Source: Arenibacter echinorum (GTDB lineage Bacteria; Bacteroidota; Bacteroidia; Flavobacteriales; Flavobacteriaceae). Taken from it: a DNA stretch of 64,000 bases. The notes beneath the pieces were generated by a model. That model saw only the letters and a program-made list of their open reading frames with translations, searched no databases and was not told the origin of the DNA. Both the position numbers and the translations under genes were made by a program. The stretch's first letter is position 1. Each line of letters starts with the position of its first letter. The DNA lies in contig NZ_QLLN01000001.1 of assembly GCF_003259375.1 (NCBI RefSeq), positions 473,360 to 537,359 on the forward strand. Reading direction: 5' to 3'. Below are positions 1-8,212 of the stretch, piece after piece.

Positions 1-52
1 AATACTAAGGTGGCAAATACCGTATTGCATGGGCTTGCTTTACAAGAACTTA

Positions 53-1228
53 TTAATTTCTTTCTATAATTATTGCAGAAGCGCCACCGCCACCATTACA
101 TATGGCTGCTGCTCCTATTTTAGCTTTTTTTTGATCAAGTACGTTTAGTAATGTAATAATGATCCTTGCACCGGAACAACCCAGGGGGTGACCCAAAGAA
201 ACGGCTCCGCCATTCACATTTACATTTTTATCGGTAAGACCAAGTATTTTCATATTGGCCAGGCCAACCACCGAAAAGGCCTCGTTAAATTCAAAATAAT
301 CAACATCGTCCATGCCGATGCCGGCTTTAGTCAACGCTTTTGGAAGGGCTTTTGCCGGGGCTGTTGTGAACCACTTGGGTTCATGGGCCGCATCGGCATA
401 GCTTTTTATGGTTGCCAAGGGTTTTAGCCCCAGCTCTTTCGCTTTTTCACTGCTCATTAGTACCAAAGCCGCTGCACCATCATTAATGGTTGAGGCGTTG
501 GCTGCCGTTACTGTACCTTCCTTGGAAAATGCAGGGCGCAATCCAGGAATTTTGTCCAGTGTAACATTTTTAAATTCTTCGTCTTCGGTTACCAATATAG
601 GTTCGCCCCTTCTTTGCGGAACTTCTACGGGTACTACTTCATTGGCAAATTTTCCACTTGCCCAGGCATCCGCGGATCTTTGGTAGGATTGAATTGCAAA
701 ATTATCTTGGTCTTCCCTGCTAAATTTATATTCAATAGCGCAGGCGTCCGCACATGTTCCCATGGCCTGCTGGTCATAAGCGTCCACAAGTCCATCTTTT
801 TGCATGCCATCGATCATCGTGGCAGGCCCAAATTTATGGCCACTCCTTAAATGAATATAATGGGGTATTAGGCTCATGTTTTCCATACCCCCGGCAACAA
901 CAATATTGTTGTCTCCCAATGCTATGGACTGGGCCGCCATCATCACCGATTTCATTCCGGAGGCACATACTTTGTTGATTGTAGTACAAGGTACCGTATT
1001 GGGTATGCCGGCATAAATGGCGGCTTGTCTAGCCGGTGCCTGACCGGTTCCTGCCTGTACAACGTTTCCCATTAGAACTTCCTCCACCTGGGAAGGATCC
1101 AATTTTATTTTGCTTAATGCACCTTTAATGGCAATAGCGCCAAGTTCTGGTGCCGTAATGGTGGACAATGCTCCCATAAAGCTTCCTATGGGTGTTCTAA
1201 CAGCGGAAACGATCACAACATCTTTCAT
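53..1228 (-). CDS. acetyl-CoA C-acetyltransferase (thiolase)
   Basis: A 391-aa thiolase, the usual length of the family. It condenses two acetyl-CoA or cleaves 3-ketoacyl-CoA, so it could close a beta-oxidation cycle or feed acetoacetyl-CoA synthesis. The start is set at the ATG preceding [16 protein letters not shown], the normal thiolase N-terminus; the upstream in-frame extension is not family-like, and an ATG at 1237 is a close alternative. The catalytic set is complete: nucleophile Cys88 in [10 protein letters not shown], His347 in [10 protein letters not shown] and Cys377 in ICNGGGG. It stands alone on the minus strand, divergent from the HD phosphohydrolase, and is far from the acyl-CoA operon at 38-44 kb, though it could serve that pathway. 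The exact chain-length preference cannot be read from the sequence. Confidence 0.93.
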   Translation of the reverse strand: MKDVVIVSAVRTPIGSFMGALSTITAPELGAIAIKGALSKIKLDPSQVEEVLMGNVVQAGTGQAPARQAAIYAGIPNTVPCTTINKVCASGMKSVMMAAQSIALGDNNIVVAGGMENMSLIPHYIHLRSGHKFGPATMIDGMQKDGLVDAYDQQAMGTCADACAIEYKFSREDQDNFAIQSYQRSADAWASGKFANEVVPVEVPQRRGEPILVTEDEEFKNVTLDKIPGLRPAFSKEGTVTAANASTINDGAAALVLMSSEKAKELGLKPLATIKSYADAAHEPKWFTTAPAKALPKALTKAGIGMDDVDYFEFNEAFSVVGLANMKILGLTDKNVNVNGGAVSLGHPLGCSGARIIITLLNVLDQKKAKIGAAAICNGGGGASAIIIERN

Positions 1229-1465
1229 CAAGTTCATTTTTATTATTTGCGAATTTAATAAATTAATGTGCAATGAGATGCGCAACGGTGTAATATTCCA
1301 AGTTATTTATAAATCCGAAACTGTTTTTTGGGTATTGTTAATAGGGGAAATAAAGCCACTGCCAGTTGGTTAAATTCTATAAGTTGGTTTCAAAAGTGGT
1401 GTTATTTGGGTAAAGTATCATTTTAAGTTTATATTTTTCTATTTTTGACTATATATACTTTCCGT

Positions 1466-3514
1466 ATGCGCACTTTTTTGGACAGCCTTTATAAAAATCA
1501 CTCCCTGGTTTATAAGTATTTTTTATATTTCTCGGCTGTTTTCTTTATTGTATTCTTTTTTCCACGTGGCGGAAAGTTTAAGTACGAATACCAAAAAGGC
1601 AAGCCATGGCAATACAATAATTTTTATGCTCCATTTGATTTTTCTATAAATAAGGGCGAGGAGGAAATTACTAAGGAAAAGGAAAAAATAGAAAGCAATC
1701 ATATAGACTACTATTATTATGACTCCAATATTGTAGTCGAAGTGGACAGTACAATTGGCAAAGAGTTGGGTAAGGTTTTTAACTCCTCCAGTTTTAACCA
1801 GAATGAACTTGAAAGGATACAAGTGGTTGCCAATGACGTTTTGGCGGATCTATATGCGAATGGTATTCTGTCTAAAATTGAGCGGAGGAGCACTAGTAAT
1901 AGTCTTTATCTGGTTAAGAATAATGAAGCCACTAAATTAAATTTTAATGATATATATAGCTTATCCGAGGTAGAGGGCGTTGTTAGGAAAAAATTGGCCC
2001 AAAGCAATTTGTCGGCTTATGAGCCTTCCTTTCAGGAAGTATTTTTCAATTTTATAAAACCCAATGTTAGTTTTGATGCCGATCTGTCCAGTAAGGAGCT
2101 GGAGTCCGAATTTTCTAAGATTTCCTATACTTTGGGGAATGTGGACGAGGGCAAACTCATTATTGCCAAAGGGGAGGTGGTGGAACAGGAGGACGTAAGG
2201 GTGTTGGATTCGTTGAAAAGTGAGTTTGAATCGGAATTATGGGCAGAAAACAATCAATATTTTATACTGTTCGGCTATACTGTATTAGTGGCAATGGTGT
2301 TGATGATGTTTTTTCTTTTTCTTAAAAAATATCGTCCGGAAATCTTTAAGGACAATACAAAAGTTACCTTTATTGTAGTCAATATTCTCATCATGGTATT
2401 TTTAACTACCATGGTGGTAAAATATGATGTAGAGTATGTGTTTGTAGTTCCATTATGCATTCTACCCTTGGTGCTCAAGACGTTTTTTGATGCCAGAATG
2501 GGGCTCTTTGTGCATGTTCTTACCGTTTTAATTTTAGGTTTTGTGGTACCCAACAGTTTTGAATATATATTTCTCCAAACTTTGGCCGGTATTGTTACCA
2601 TCTTGTCTGTGTCCGAACTGTATAAAAGGGCAAATTTATTTATATCGGTAGGGCAAATAACCCTGATTTATATAATTGGTTATTTTGCTTTTCATATGAT
2701 CCATGAGGGAAACCTGGAAGATATATATTGGATGTCTTTTGGGTATTTTTTCTTGAATGGAATGATTACGCTCTTCGTTCAGCCCTTAATTTATATCCAT
2801 GAAAAAATATTTGGTTTGGTGTCCGATGTTTCTTTGTTGGAATTGTCCGATACCAATTCCAAATTATTAAAGGAGTTGTCCAATAAGGCTCCGGGAACCT
2901 TTCATCATTCCCTTCAGGTAGCCAATTTGGCCGAAGCTGCGGCCAATGAAATTGGGGCCAATGCCATGCTGGTGAGGGTAGGGGCACTGTACCATGATAT
3001 CGGAAAAATGAACAATCCAACCTATTTTACGGAAAACCAGGTTACCAATGTAAATCCTCACGATGACCTTGAGCCCAGGGATGCTGCAGCCATAATTATT
3101 AACCATGTCATTGAAGGCATAGAAATAGCAAGGAAGAACAAGGTGCCGGATCGCGTAATAGATTTTATACGTACCCATCATGGAACTTCTTTGGTCTTTT
3201 ATTTTTACAAAAAGCAGGAGGCTTTGGACGGAGAAGTCAATGAAGAGGATTTTAGATATCCCGGACCGATTCCTTTTTCGAAGGAAACTGCTATTTTAAT
3301 GATGTCAGATTCGGTGGAAGCTGCTTCCAAGAGTCTAAAGAACCCGACTTTTTTGATAATCGATGAATTCGTGGAAAGGATCATTGGGGGGCAAATCAAG
3401 GCGGGCCAGTTTTTAAATGCCAATATTACTTTCAAGGAAATAGAAGCGATAAAGAAGATTTTGAAACAGAAATTGGTCAATATTTATCATTTAAGGGTAG
3501 AATATCCAGAGTAG
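1466..3514 (+). CDS. 7TM-HD family (HDIG) phosphohydrolase, PgpH-like
   Basis: A 682-aa membrane protein with the 7TM-HD architecture: N-terminal TM helix (about residues 15-35), a long extracytoplasmic 7TMR-HDED region to about 265, seven TM helices to about 460 and a cytoplasmic HD domain. The HD metal-binding residues are visible in GTFHHSLQVANLAEAA and GALYHDIGKM, with a further His in the THHG motif. Relatives such as Listeria PgpH hydrolyse cyclic di-AMP, so a nucleotide second-messenger role is likely but not shown here. The ATG at 1466 is preferred over the in-frame TTG at 1445. It is single, divergent from the thiolase and followed by two tRNA genes. Confidence 0.88.
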   Translation: MRTFLDSLYKNHSLVYKYFLYFSAVFFIVFFFPRGGKFKYEYQKGKPWQYNNFYAPFDFSINKGEEEITKEKEKIESNHIDYYYYDSNIVVEVDSTIGKELGKVFNSSSFNQNELERIQVVANDVLADLYANGILSKIERRSTSNSLYLVKNNEATKLNFNDIYSLSEVEGVVRKKLAQSNLSAYEPSFQEVFFNFIKPNVSFDADLSSKELESEFSKISYTLGNVDEGKLIIAKGEVVEQEDVRVLDSLKSEFESELWAENNQYFILFGYTVLVAMVLMMFFLFLKKYRPEIFKDNTKVTFIVVNILIMVFLTTMVVKYDVEYVFVVPLCILPLVLKTFFDARMGLFVHVLTVLILGFVVPNSFEYIFLQTLAGIVTILSVSELYKRANLFISVGQITLIYIIGYFAFHMIHEGNLEDIYWMSFGYFFLNGMITLFVQPLIYIHEKIFGLVSDVSLLELSDTNSKLLKELSNKAPGTFHHSLQVANLAEAAANEIGANAMLVRVGALYHDIGKMNNPTYFTENQVTNVNPHDDLEPRDAAAIIINHVIEGIEIARKNKVPDRVIDFIRTHHGTSLVFYFYKKQEALDGEVNEEDFRYPGPIPFSKETAILMMSDSVEAASKSLKNPTFLIIDEFVERIIGGQIKAGQFLNANITFKEIEAIKKILKQKLVNIYHLRVEYPE

Positions 3515-3602
3515 TTGGTTTTTAGAATTGTTTGAAGCTTAATTAGATAAGTAGAATAAATAACTAATTAGCAAGAACAAGTAAAAAAAAATTGAAAAAT
3601 TG

Positions 3603-3633
3603 TTGCGTTCTTATGAATGAAAAAGTACATTTG
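3603..3633 (+). promoter_or_regulatory. Bacteroidetes-type promoter of the tRNA genes
   Basis: TTG at 3603-3605, exactly 20 nt, then TACATTTG at 3626-3633, matching the Bacteroidetes primary sigma pattern TTG-N19..21-TAnnTTTG. It lies 36 nt before tRNA-Ser, as expected for its promoter. Confidence 0.75.
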
Positions 3634-3669
3634 CAACCGCATTTTTAATGCGTGAGCTTTAAAATTATT

Positions 3670-3753
3670 GGAGAGGTGCCGGAGTGGTAACGGAGCAGAT
3701 TGCTAATCTGTCGACGGGTAACTGTCGCCAGGGTTCGAGTCCCTGTCTCTCCG
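3670..3753 (+). tRNA. tRNA-Ser (anticodon GCT)
   Basis: An 84-nt class II tRNA. The acceptor stem GGAGAGG pairs with TCTCTCC (one G-T) and the discriminator is G. The anticodon stem-loop CAGAT-TGCTAAT region presents GCT, which reads AGC/AGT serine codons. There is a long variable arm, and the T arm is CAGGG-TTCGAGT-CCCTG. The 3' CCA is not encoded; a T-run follows. Confidence 0.95.
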
Positions 3754-3796
3754 CTTTTTTTTAGAGTAGTATTATTGAGATGGTTTTAACCATTCT

Positions 3797-3874
3797 CGGG
3801 GTGTAGCGTAGCCCGGTTATCGCGCCGCGTTTGGGACGCGGAGGTCGCAGGTTCGAATCCTGCCACCCCGACCA
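3797..3874 (+). tRNA. tRNA-Pro (anticodon TGG)
   Basis: Acceptor stem CGGGGTG pairs with CACCCCG. The anticodon stem CCGCG/CGCGG closes the loop TTTGGGA with anticodon TGG, and the T arm contains GGTTCGAATCC. Discriminator A is at 3871 and an encoded CCA ends at 3874. It lies 43 nt downstream of tRNA-Ser and is probably cotranscribed with it. Confidence 0.95.
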
Positions 3875-3876
3875 AG

Positions 3877-3909
3877 AAAATCCGATCACGAAAGTGATCG
3901 GATTTTTTG
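3877..3909 (+). terminator. intrinsic terminator after the tRNA pair
   Basis: A perfect 13-bp stem: AAAATCCGATCAC, loop GAAA, GTGATCGGATTTT, followed by further T residues. It begins 3 nt after the CCA end of tRNA-Pro. The A/T flanks make it usable from either strand. Confidence 0.85.
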
Positions 3910-3910
3910 T

Positions 3911-4352
3911 TTTCTGACGCGTAGTGCCACTGGGCACTTAAGCGTCGGAAAACAAAAAAATAAGAACAGGCGCCAGCCTGCATCGGATTATTTTGAGCAC
4001 CGAAACCTAAACAGGTTCTCCTAGCACAGCGAGGTAATCCACTTTGGTATTCTAATTTTTCCTTTTGCCACTGGGCACTTAAGCTTAGGAAAACAAAAAA
4101 TACGTACAGACGCCAGCCTGTGTCGGATTATCTTGAGCACCCAGCCTCCTGATAGCTATCGGGACAGGATCACCGAGAAGAGCGAGGTAATCCTGAATTG
4201 GCATGTTCGGATTTTAAAGCGTAGCACCGTTAGGCGGTTAAGCAATGGAAACAAAAAAACCGTACAGACGCCAGCCTGTATCGGATTATCTTGAGCACCG
4301 ACCCGTCACGATAGCTGTAGGGACATGTTCACCGAACTCAATGAGGTAATTT
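3911..4352 (+). repeat. R1: three tandem copies of a structured non-coding repeat
   Basis: Three diverged copies with cores at about 3911-4040, 4055-4192 and 4212-4352. Each has, in order: an A/T-flanked hairpin around GCCACTGGGC or its variant; GGAAAACAAAAAA; a small hairpin of the form ACAGGC-GCCA-GCCTG; TCGGATTATCTTGAGCACC; a variable hairpin; and GAGGTAATCC or GAGGTAATTTC. The hairpins persist while stem bases differ between copies, which suggests selection at the RNA or hairpin level. No open reading frame explains the conservation. A fourth diverged copy is at about 6603. Known families that could match are unknown to me. Confidence 0.75.
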
Positions 4353-4425
4353 CACCAACCCGACTGACCGGGCCTGGCTAAAAAACATGAAATTCATCAA
4401 ATAAGGGCAATTCGTTCAATTCTGA

Positions 4426-4520
4426 GTGTAAGAAAGGGAGAGGTATTCATACCTTAGTACTTTTATGCCATTGGACTTTGCTTTTGGCAATACAACATCG
4501 CTATTTTGTTAAATAGTTAA
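4426..4520 (+). repeat. R2 copy A, 95-bp dispersed repeat
   Basis: About 95 nt closely matching 10156-10250 in the same orientation. Both contain the near-palindrome GAGGTATTCATACCTTAG, then ACTTTT, TTTGGCAA and ATTTTGTTAAATA. Copy A lies at the 3' side of a minus-strand gene whereas copy B is upstream of a plus-strand gene, so it is more likely a mobile or dispersed repeat than a gene-specific regulator. Confidence 0.7.
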
Positions 4521-4537
4521 TTACGACCTTATCTTTT

Positions 4538-4774
4538 TTAAATCTCACGTCGTTTGGTAATGAATGATTTTAGTTCTTTTATTGCAATAATCTCATTATC
4601 GTTTTTCGGATCGGATATTTTTTTTAAATAGCTTGAGAAGTAGAGAATATAAATTTCCTCGGTCAAAATATTATGTATGGTAACATTGTCAAAGCCAATG
4701 ATTTTGAGCTTTTCAACACCTTGTATCAATAGCGCTTCCTTAGTTTTTTGAATGTGATTCAAATTTTTATTCAT
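4538..4774 (-). CDS. hypothetical protein
   Basis: A 78-residue protein starting MNKNLNHIQKTKEALL, mostly alpha-helical and charged, with no cysteine pair, signal peptide or family I recognise. Taking the ATG at 4774 leaves a 5-nt gap to the upstream methyltransferase gene; an in-frame ATG at 4798 would make the genes overlap. It is the last gene of a probable three-gene minus-strand operon (zinc ribbon, methyltransferase, this). Its function is unknown. Confidence 0.55.
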   Translation of the reverse strand: MNKNLNHIQKTKEALLIQGVEKLKIIGFDNVTIHNILTEEIYILYFSSYLKKISDPKNDNEIIAIKELKSFITKRREI

Positions 4775-4779
4775 GGCTA

Positions 4780-5376
4780 TCAAAATTTCTTTTCCCAAAA
4801 GTTTAGTTTCCCATTGTAGGCCGTAAATTCTAAATCAAAACCTTCTGGAATTTCTACCCACATACTCCAATAGGTAACAACACGAGTTCCAATGGGCGTT
4901 TTTTTTAATTGATTTTCTACATATTCTGAATACGTAAAATATAATTTTTCGTCTAAAACGATTTTGTTGTCTATTAAAAGGGAATTATCTATGTTTTCGT
5001 AAAAGGGGTTATAAAAATAGAAGGCATCATAATCAGAAAAAGAAATTTCTGTAATATTGGAGTGAAAAAATTCTACATTATTTATATGATGTGTTTTTGC
5101 TATACTTTGACATAAGGTAACAAGTTCCTTTCGTTGCTCAACACCATAAAAAATGCCCTTTGTTGAAGCTGCTCCTATTAAACAAAACTTCCCTGCTCCC
5201 GAGCCAATATCCAAAACTTTGCATTGTGGTTTATCCACTAAATAATCGGCCGCTAATTTAGCTACTTCTACAGGTGTCCAATGGCGCTCAGAAAGCTTTT
5301 TGATACGCAGCGGATAGAGTGAGTTAAAAAGATGGTCTTCAATGTCAATATTTAATTGCAGATTTTTAAAAATCAT
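4780..5376 (-). CDS. class I SAM-dependent methyltransferase
   Basis: A 198-aa protein with a Rossmann-type SAM-binding motif I, KVLDIGSGAGKFCLIGA at about residues 56-72, followed by GVEQRKELV, where the acidic residue should bind the SAM ribose. A downstream FYNPFYEN sequence is in the place of the NPPY-like motif IV, suggesting an amino-group or small-molecule acceptor. The substrate is unknown. It sits between a zinc-ribbon protein and a small unknown protein on the same strand, near a Crp/Fnr regulator. Confidence 0.75.
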   Translation of the reverse strand: MIFKNLQLNIDIEDHLFNSLYPLRIKKLSERHWTPVEVAKLAADYLVDKPQCKVLDIGSGAGKFCLIGAASTKGIFYGVEQRKELVTLCQSIAKTHHINNVEFFHSNITEISFSDYDAFYFYNPFYENIDNSLLIDNKIVLDEKLYFTYSEYVENQLKKTPIGTRVVTYWSMWVEIPEGFDLEFTAYNGKLNFWEKKF

Positions 5377-5471
5377 TGTGTGTAAACTTGATTAGCTAAT
5401 AAGGCAACAGTAGCTATTTTAGTTGTTAAAATTGCAAGCTAGTATTTATGAGTAAAGATTTACTGGTATTT

Positions 5472-5660
5472 TTATTTATTCTTCTTTATTTTCATTTGTG
5501 CTTTTGGACATATTTTATCACTATATGTACAATAAACACAACAGTCATTTGTATCTTTTATTCCAAAAAGAGTATGACAAAACACACACCTACTATTAAT
5601 ATGTTTGCCGATTTGGGGCATTTTTTCTTTGTATTTAGAACCGCAGATTGGACAGCTCAT
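5472..5660 (-). CDS. small zinc-ribbon protein
   Basis: A 62-aa protein beginning MSCPICGSKYKE, taken from the ATG at 5660 because the CxxC motif normally opens such proteins. It has four cysteine groups: CPIC, CVFC, CCVYC and a late CP. This is a treble-clef or zinc-ribbon pattern. The DCCVYCTYSDKICP segment resembles a small conserved Bacteroidetes family with a GDCC..C.YG...CP signature, recalled rather than searched. It is the first gene of the operon with the methyltransferase and diverges from the Crp/Fnr gene, sharing the region with the FNR-type box. Confidence 0.65.
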   Translation of the reverse strand: MSCPICGSKYKEKMPQIGKHINSRCVFCHTLFGIKDTNDCCVYCTYSDKICPKAQMKIKKNK

Positions 5661-5832
5661 TGTTGCATAAGAAATTAATTTTACCAAACGAAATAGTTTT
5701 AATTTTTTAGATGAATCGGAATTCTATAAAAGATTTCATCGTTATTTTGTTCATTAATAAATAACTGCAAACCATGGATGTAAAATTACCATGTCTAAAA
5801 ATAAATGTGCTTGATGGGAGTCTTGGAAAAGT

Positions 5833-5846
5833 TTGATTTAAATCAA
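5833..5846. promoter_or_regulatory. FNR/Crp-type operator TTGAT-TTAA-ATCAA
   Basis: A perfect 14-bp dyad matching the FNR consensus TTGATNNNNATCAA. It lies 45 nt before the Crp/Fnr gene start and about 35 nt before a TAACTTTA element at 5874, in a region shared with the divergent zinc-ribbon operon. Autoregulation is the simplest reading. Confidence 0.7.
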
Positions 5847-5891
5847 GTTTTAAATTAAAAAATAATTAAGACGTAACTTTATGACCCAATT

Positions 5892-6572
5892 ATGATTACT
5901 AAATTCACATTCAATAGCCAGTATATTTTAAATGAATTACCTCCAGCTGATAAAGATTTGCTTGAGGAATTAATGATTGATAAAAAGTATCGTAAAAACC
6001 AACCCATATTTACGGAAGGCACCTTGCCATCGGGTATTTTTTATTTGCAAAGCGGTAAAGTAAAAAAATACAAAATAGACAATGATGGGCGAGAACAAAT
6101 TATTTATATCTACAATGAAGGTGAGTTTTTTGGCTATTCATCGGTTTTAAGTGAAAATACTTACGGAGATACAGCAGTCGCCATAGAAAACGCTATTATC
6201 TCATTTATAACCATTAAGGATTTTAATGAGATACTTAACGCTTCTTCATCATTTTCTCGTTTGCTATTGAAAAGTTTAAGCCACGAATTTAGTGTTTTGG
6301 CAAATCTTATAGCGGTATTATCTCAACGTACTGTTAGGGAAAGAGTGGCTCTTAATTTATTAATTTTACATGATAAATATAAGGTTGATGCTTTGGCAAT
6401 TACCTATATTAAGCTTTCGCGCTCAGATTTAGCCAATATGGCTGGGACAGTGGTTGAAACTTTAGCACGTGTACTTCATGATTTTAAACATGATAAACTT
6501 ATTGCTACAGATGGTCGTAAAATTCAATTGCTAAATATTGAACGTCTCATACAGATTGCGAATTTTTATTGA
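5892..6572 (+). CDS. Crp/Fnr family transcriptional regulator
   Basis: A 226-aa regulator. The N-terminal cyclic-nucleotide-binding-like beta-roll (about 10-120) contains SGIFYLQSGKVKKY and EGEFFGY. A dimerisation helix leads to a C-terminal winged HTH with LSRSDLANMAGTVVETLAR, whose recognition helix keeps the Glu and Arg of the FNR pattern ExxSR (here ETLAR). There is no cysteine in the protein, so it cannot carry an Fe-S cluster; a haem/NO sensor or a ligand-free type is possible. The FNR-type box just upstream fits its recognition helix. It is probably an oxygen- or NO-related regulator, inferred from family and site only. Confidence 0.88.
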   Translation: MITKFTFNSQYILNELPPADKDLLEELMIDKKYRKNQPIFTEGTLPSGIFYLQSGKVKKYKIDNDGREQIIYIYNEGEFFGYSSVLSENTYGDTAVAIENAIISFITIKDFNEILNASSSFSRLLLKSLSHEFSVLANLIAVLSQRTVRERVALNLLILHDKYKVDALAITYIKLSRSDLANMAGTVVETLARVLHDFKHDKLIATDGRKIQLLNIERLIQIANFY

Positions 6573-6602
6573 TCTAATTAATTTCTTGTTAACCTCTACA
6601 GG

Positions 6603-6705
6603 AGCTTAGGAAGGAGGAAAACAAAAAAAATAAGGACAGGCGTTGGCCTGTGTTCGATTTTCTTGAGTACCGACGCCCATAAGGGATCATAGAAGGTGGA
6701 GGATA
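6603..6705 (+). repeat. R1 copy 4, diverged and partial
   Basis: Contains GAGCTTAGGA, GGAAAACAAAAAAA, a perfect hairpin ACAGGC-GTTG-GCCTGT and TCTTGAGTACCGA in the order seen in R1. The small hairpin is kept although its loop has changed from GCCA to GTTG. It lies in the 317-nt gap 6573-6889, which otherwise shows nothing. Confidence 0.6.
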
Positions 6706-6889
6706 AACCTTAACTAGTGGCACTTGGTTTGTAAAGAGTTTAACTCGAGCTGCTTAAGGATTAAAGATTGTTTGGGGTTGAGCATTATAAGTTGGTTTAG
6801 GATTTTAAGACTATATCCTAGTCTTTTGAATTTTTCCTTTTTGGCAGTTATCCTTAAAATCCATTAGCTAATTTTAGTTTTATTGTGGC

Positions 6890-7804
6890 TCATTTTTTTA
6901 AAATTCTTTGTAGTTGTCTTGCACTTTTAAATCCACATTTAGAAGCTATATATTCAACGGTATAGTCGGGGTTATTAAGCATGGTACTGGCATATTCTTT
7001 TCGCAATAGGGTCAGATATTCCAGAATTGTTAACCCTGTTCTGTCCTTAAATACCCTGCTAAGATTTCGTGAACTCATCCCCACAAGTGAAGCTAAGGAT
7101 TCTATGTCATTCTCTTTAGAAAGATTATCAATTAAATAATCTTGAACTTGATGCACATGTGGATTGATATGGTTTCTATAATCGAGGTAAATGCTTTGCT
7201 GTTTGTGTTTTCCACCCCTCCGATGATAAACAACAAGGCCTCTTGCCACTTTATGCGTAAATAGAGGCCCCTTTAAATCTTCAAGAATGGCCAAGGCAAG
7301 ATCGATTCCTGCACTTATGCCGGCACTTGTGTAAACATTATTACTCTTAATATATAATATATCGGCTACAACCTTTGCCTGTGGAAATTGGAGTTGCAGC
7401 TCATTTATTCTTCGCCAATGTGTAGTACATTCTGTATCCTTTAATAAACCCGCATACCCTAAAGCAAAAGCTCCGTTACAAATGGAACACACCATTACCC
7501 CTGTCTCAGAAACATCTTTGAGCCATTTGAAAAATTCTTTTTCAGCCTTAAAAGCTATACTGTTAACGTAATCAAAATGCATACCTGGAACAAAGACAAA
7601 ATCCCCTTCATTTAAATTGGCTTCACTATAGTTCTTGATTTTTTCAAACCCCAATCCAGCCGTACTTACAGGTTTATCCTGAAATTGATAAAATTCAATA
7701 TCAATTTGAAGGCCATAAAATTTAGCCTCGGTAAAAACCTGCACCGGACCTGCAAGGTCAAGTAATTCAACAGTTGGTGGAATAATAAAGGCGACCTTTT
7801 GCAT
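6890..7804 (-). CDS. GlxA-type transcriptional regulator (DJ-1/PfpI domain + AraC HTH)
   Basis: A 304-aa protein. The N-terminal class I glutamine amidotransferase-like (DJ-1/PfpI) domain spans about residues 3-165, with the nucleophile-elbow Cys in VCSICNGAF and the following GLLKDTECTTHW typical of GlxA and isonitrile-hydratase relatives. The C-terminal AraC-type double HTH (about 210-304) includes SLASLVGMSSRNLSRVFK and YIASKCGFKSARQLQRI. Such proteins are usually activators with a sensor, not a catalytic, amidotransferase-like domain. The ligand is unknown. It is a single minus-strand gene in the accessory region, with no obvious target beside it. Confidence 0.87.
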   Translation of the reverse strand: MQKVAFIIPPTVELLDLAGPVQVFTEAKFYGLQIDIEFYQFQDKPVSTAGLGFEKIKNYSEANLNEGDFVFVPGMHFDYVNSIAFKAEKEFFKWLKDVSETGVMVCSICNGAFALGYAGLLKDTECTTHWRRINELQLQFPQAKVVADILYIKSNNVYTSAGISAGIDLALAILEDLKGPLFTHKVARGLVVYHRRGGKHKQQSIYLDYRNHINPHVHQVQDYLIDNLSKENDIESLASLVGMSSRNLSRVFKDRTGLTILEYLTLLRKEYASTMLNNPDYTVEYIASKCGFKSARQLQRILKK

Positions 7805-7943
7805 ATTTTTGGTTTTTAATCTATTTCATAAAGGTAAGCCAAGTCTAATTTTAATATCAGACATTAAGGCGTCAATTACAGACGATCTATTCAAGTTATC
7901 CTGAATTTAATATATCCAAAGGATATCCCATATCTAAATAGAC

Positions 7944-7972
7944 AAAAAAAAGCCGTCCACTAATGAACGGCC
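7944..7972 (-). terminator. terminator of the Cys-rich peptide gene
   Basis: Read on the minus strand, AGGCCGTTC, a short loop and GGACGGCT, followed by eight T residues. It ends about 22 nt after the stop codon of the small Cys-rich gene. Confidence 0.75.
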
Positions 7973-7994
7973 TATAAAATTAACCAAGCGTTAT

Positions 7995-8117
7995 CTAAAT
8001 GCAATCTGCACATGTACATGTTGAACCACATTTGCAATTAACACATTTACAATTTGGATTTCCGCATTTTACATTGTCTGTTTTTTGAGCGCTATTGCTC
8101 ACTGTTGTTGATTTCAT
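7995..8117 (-). CDS. metallothionein-like Cys-rich peptide
   Basis: A 40-aa ORF, ATG at 8117 to TAG at 7995-7997. The first 17 residues are Ser/Thr/Asn-rich; the C-terminal 23 hold eight cysteines (18, 23, 25, 28, 30, 34, 36, 39) in CxC and CxxC spacings, e.g. NCKCVNCKCG. No aromatic residue and no signal peptide. This is the composition of a metallothionein or other soft-metal chelator. It has its own downstream terminator, which supports a real transcript. Next upstream is an AraC-type regulator family whose intact members carry a CxxC N-terminal domain, followed by a YHS-domain protein, so a metal-response role is reasonable. The metal is not inferable. Confidence 0.7.
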   Translation of the reverse strand: MKSTTVSNSAQKTDNVKCGNPNCKCVNCKCGSTCTCADCI

Positions 8118-8212
8118 AATTATGTTTTTTATTGTTTTTTAATGGAGTAAAAGTAGCCTATGTAAGGATTTCGTTGTTATACATCTTTGGGAATTGATTG
8201 TACAGTTTTGAG

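Noticed and set aside
53..1228. several plus-strand frames over the thiolase gene
   Set aside because: All are antisense shadows; the minus-strand protein is a complete thiolase with all catalytic residues.
3924..3945. GCCACTGG in R1 as a cobalamin riboswitch B12 box
   Set aside because: Only the 8-nt string matches; the rest of the cobalamin aptamer is missing and no downstream B12 gene exists.
3911..4352. R1 as a CRISPR array or an integron attC array
   Set aside because: The units are about 140-160 nt, strongly diverged and without uniform spacers, and no cas genes or integrase are nearby; the attC core GTTRRRY and its partner are not present in the right places.
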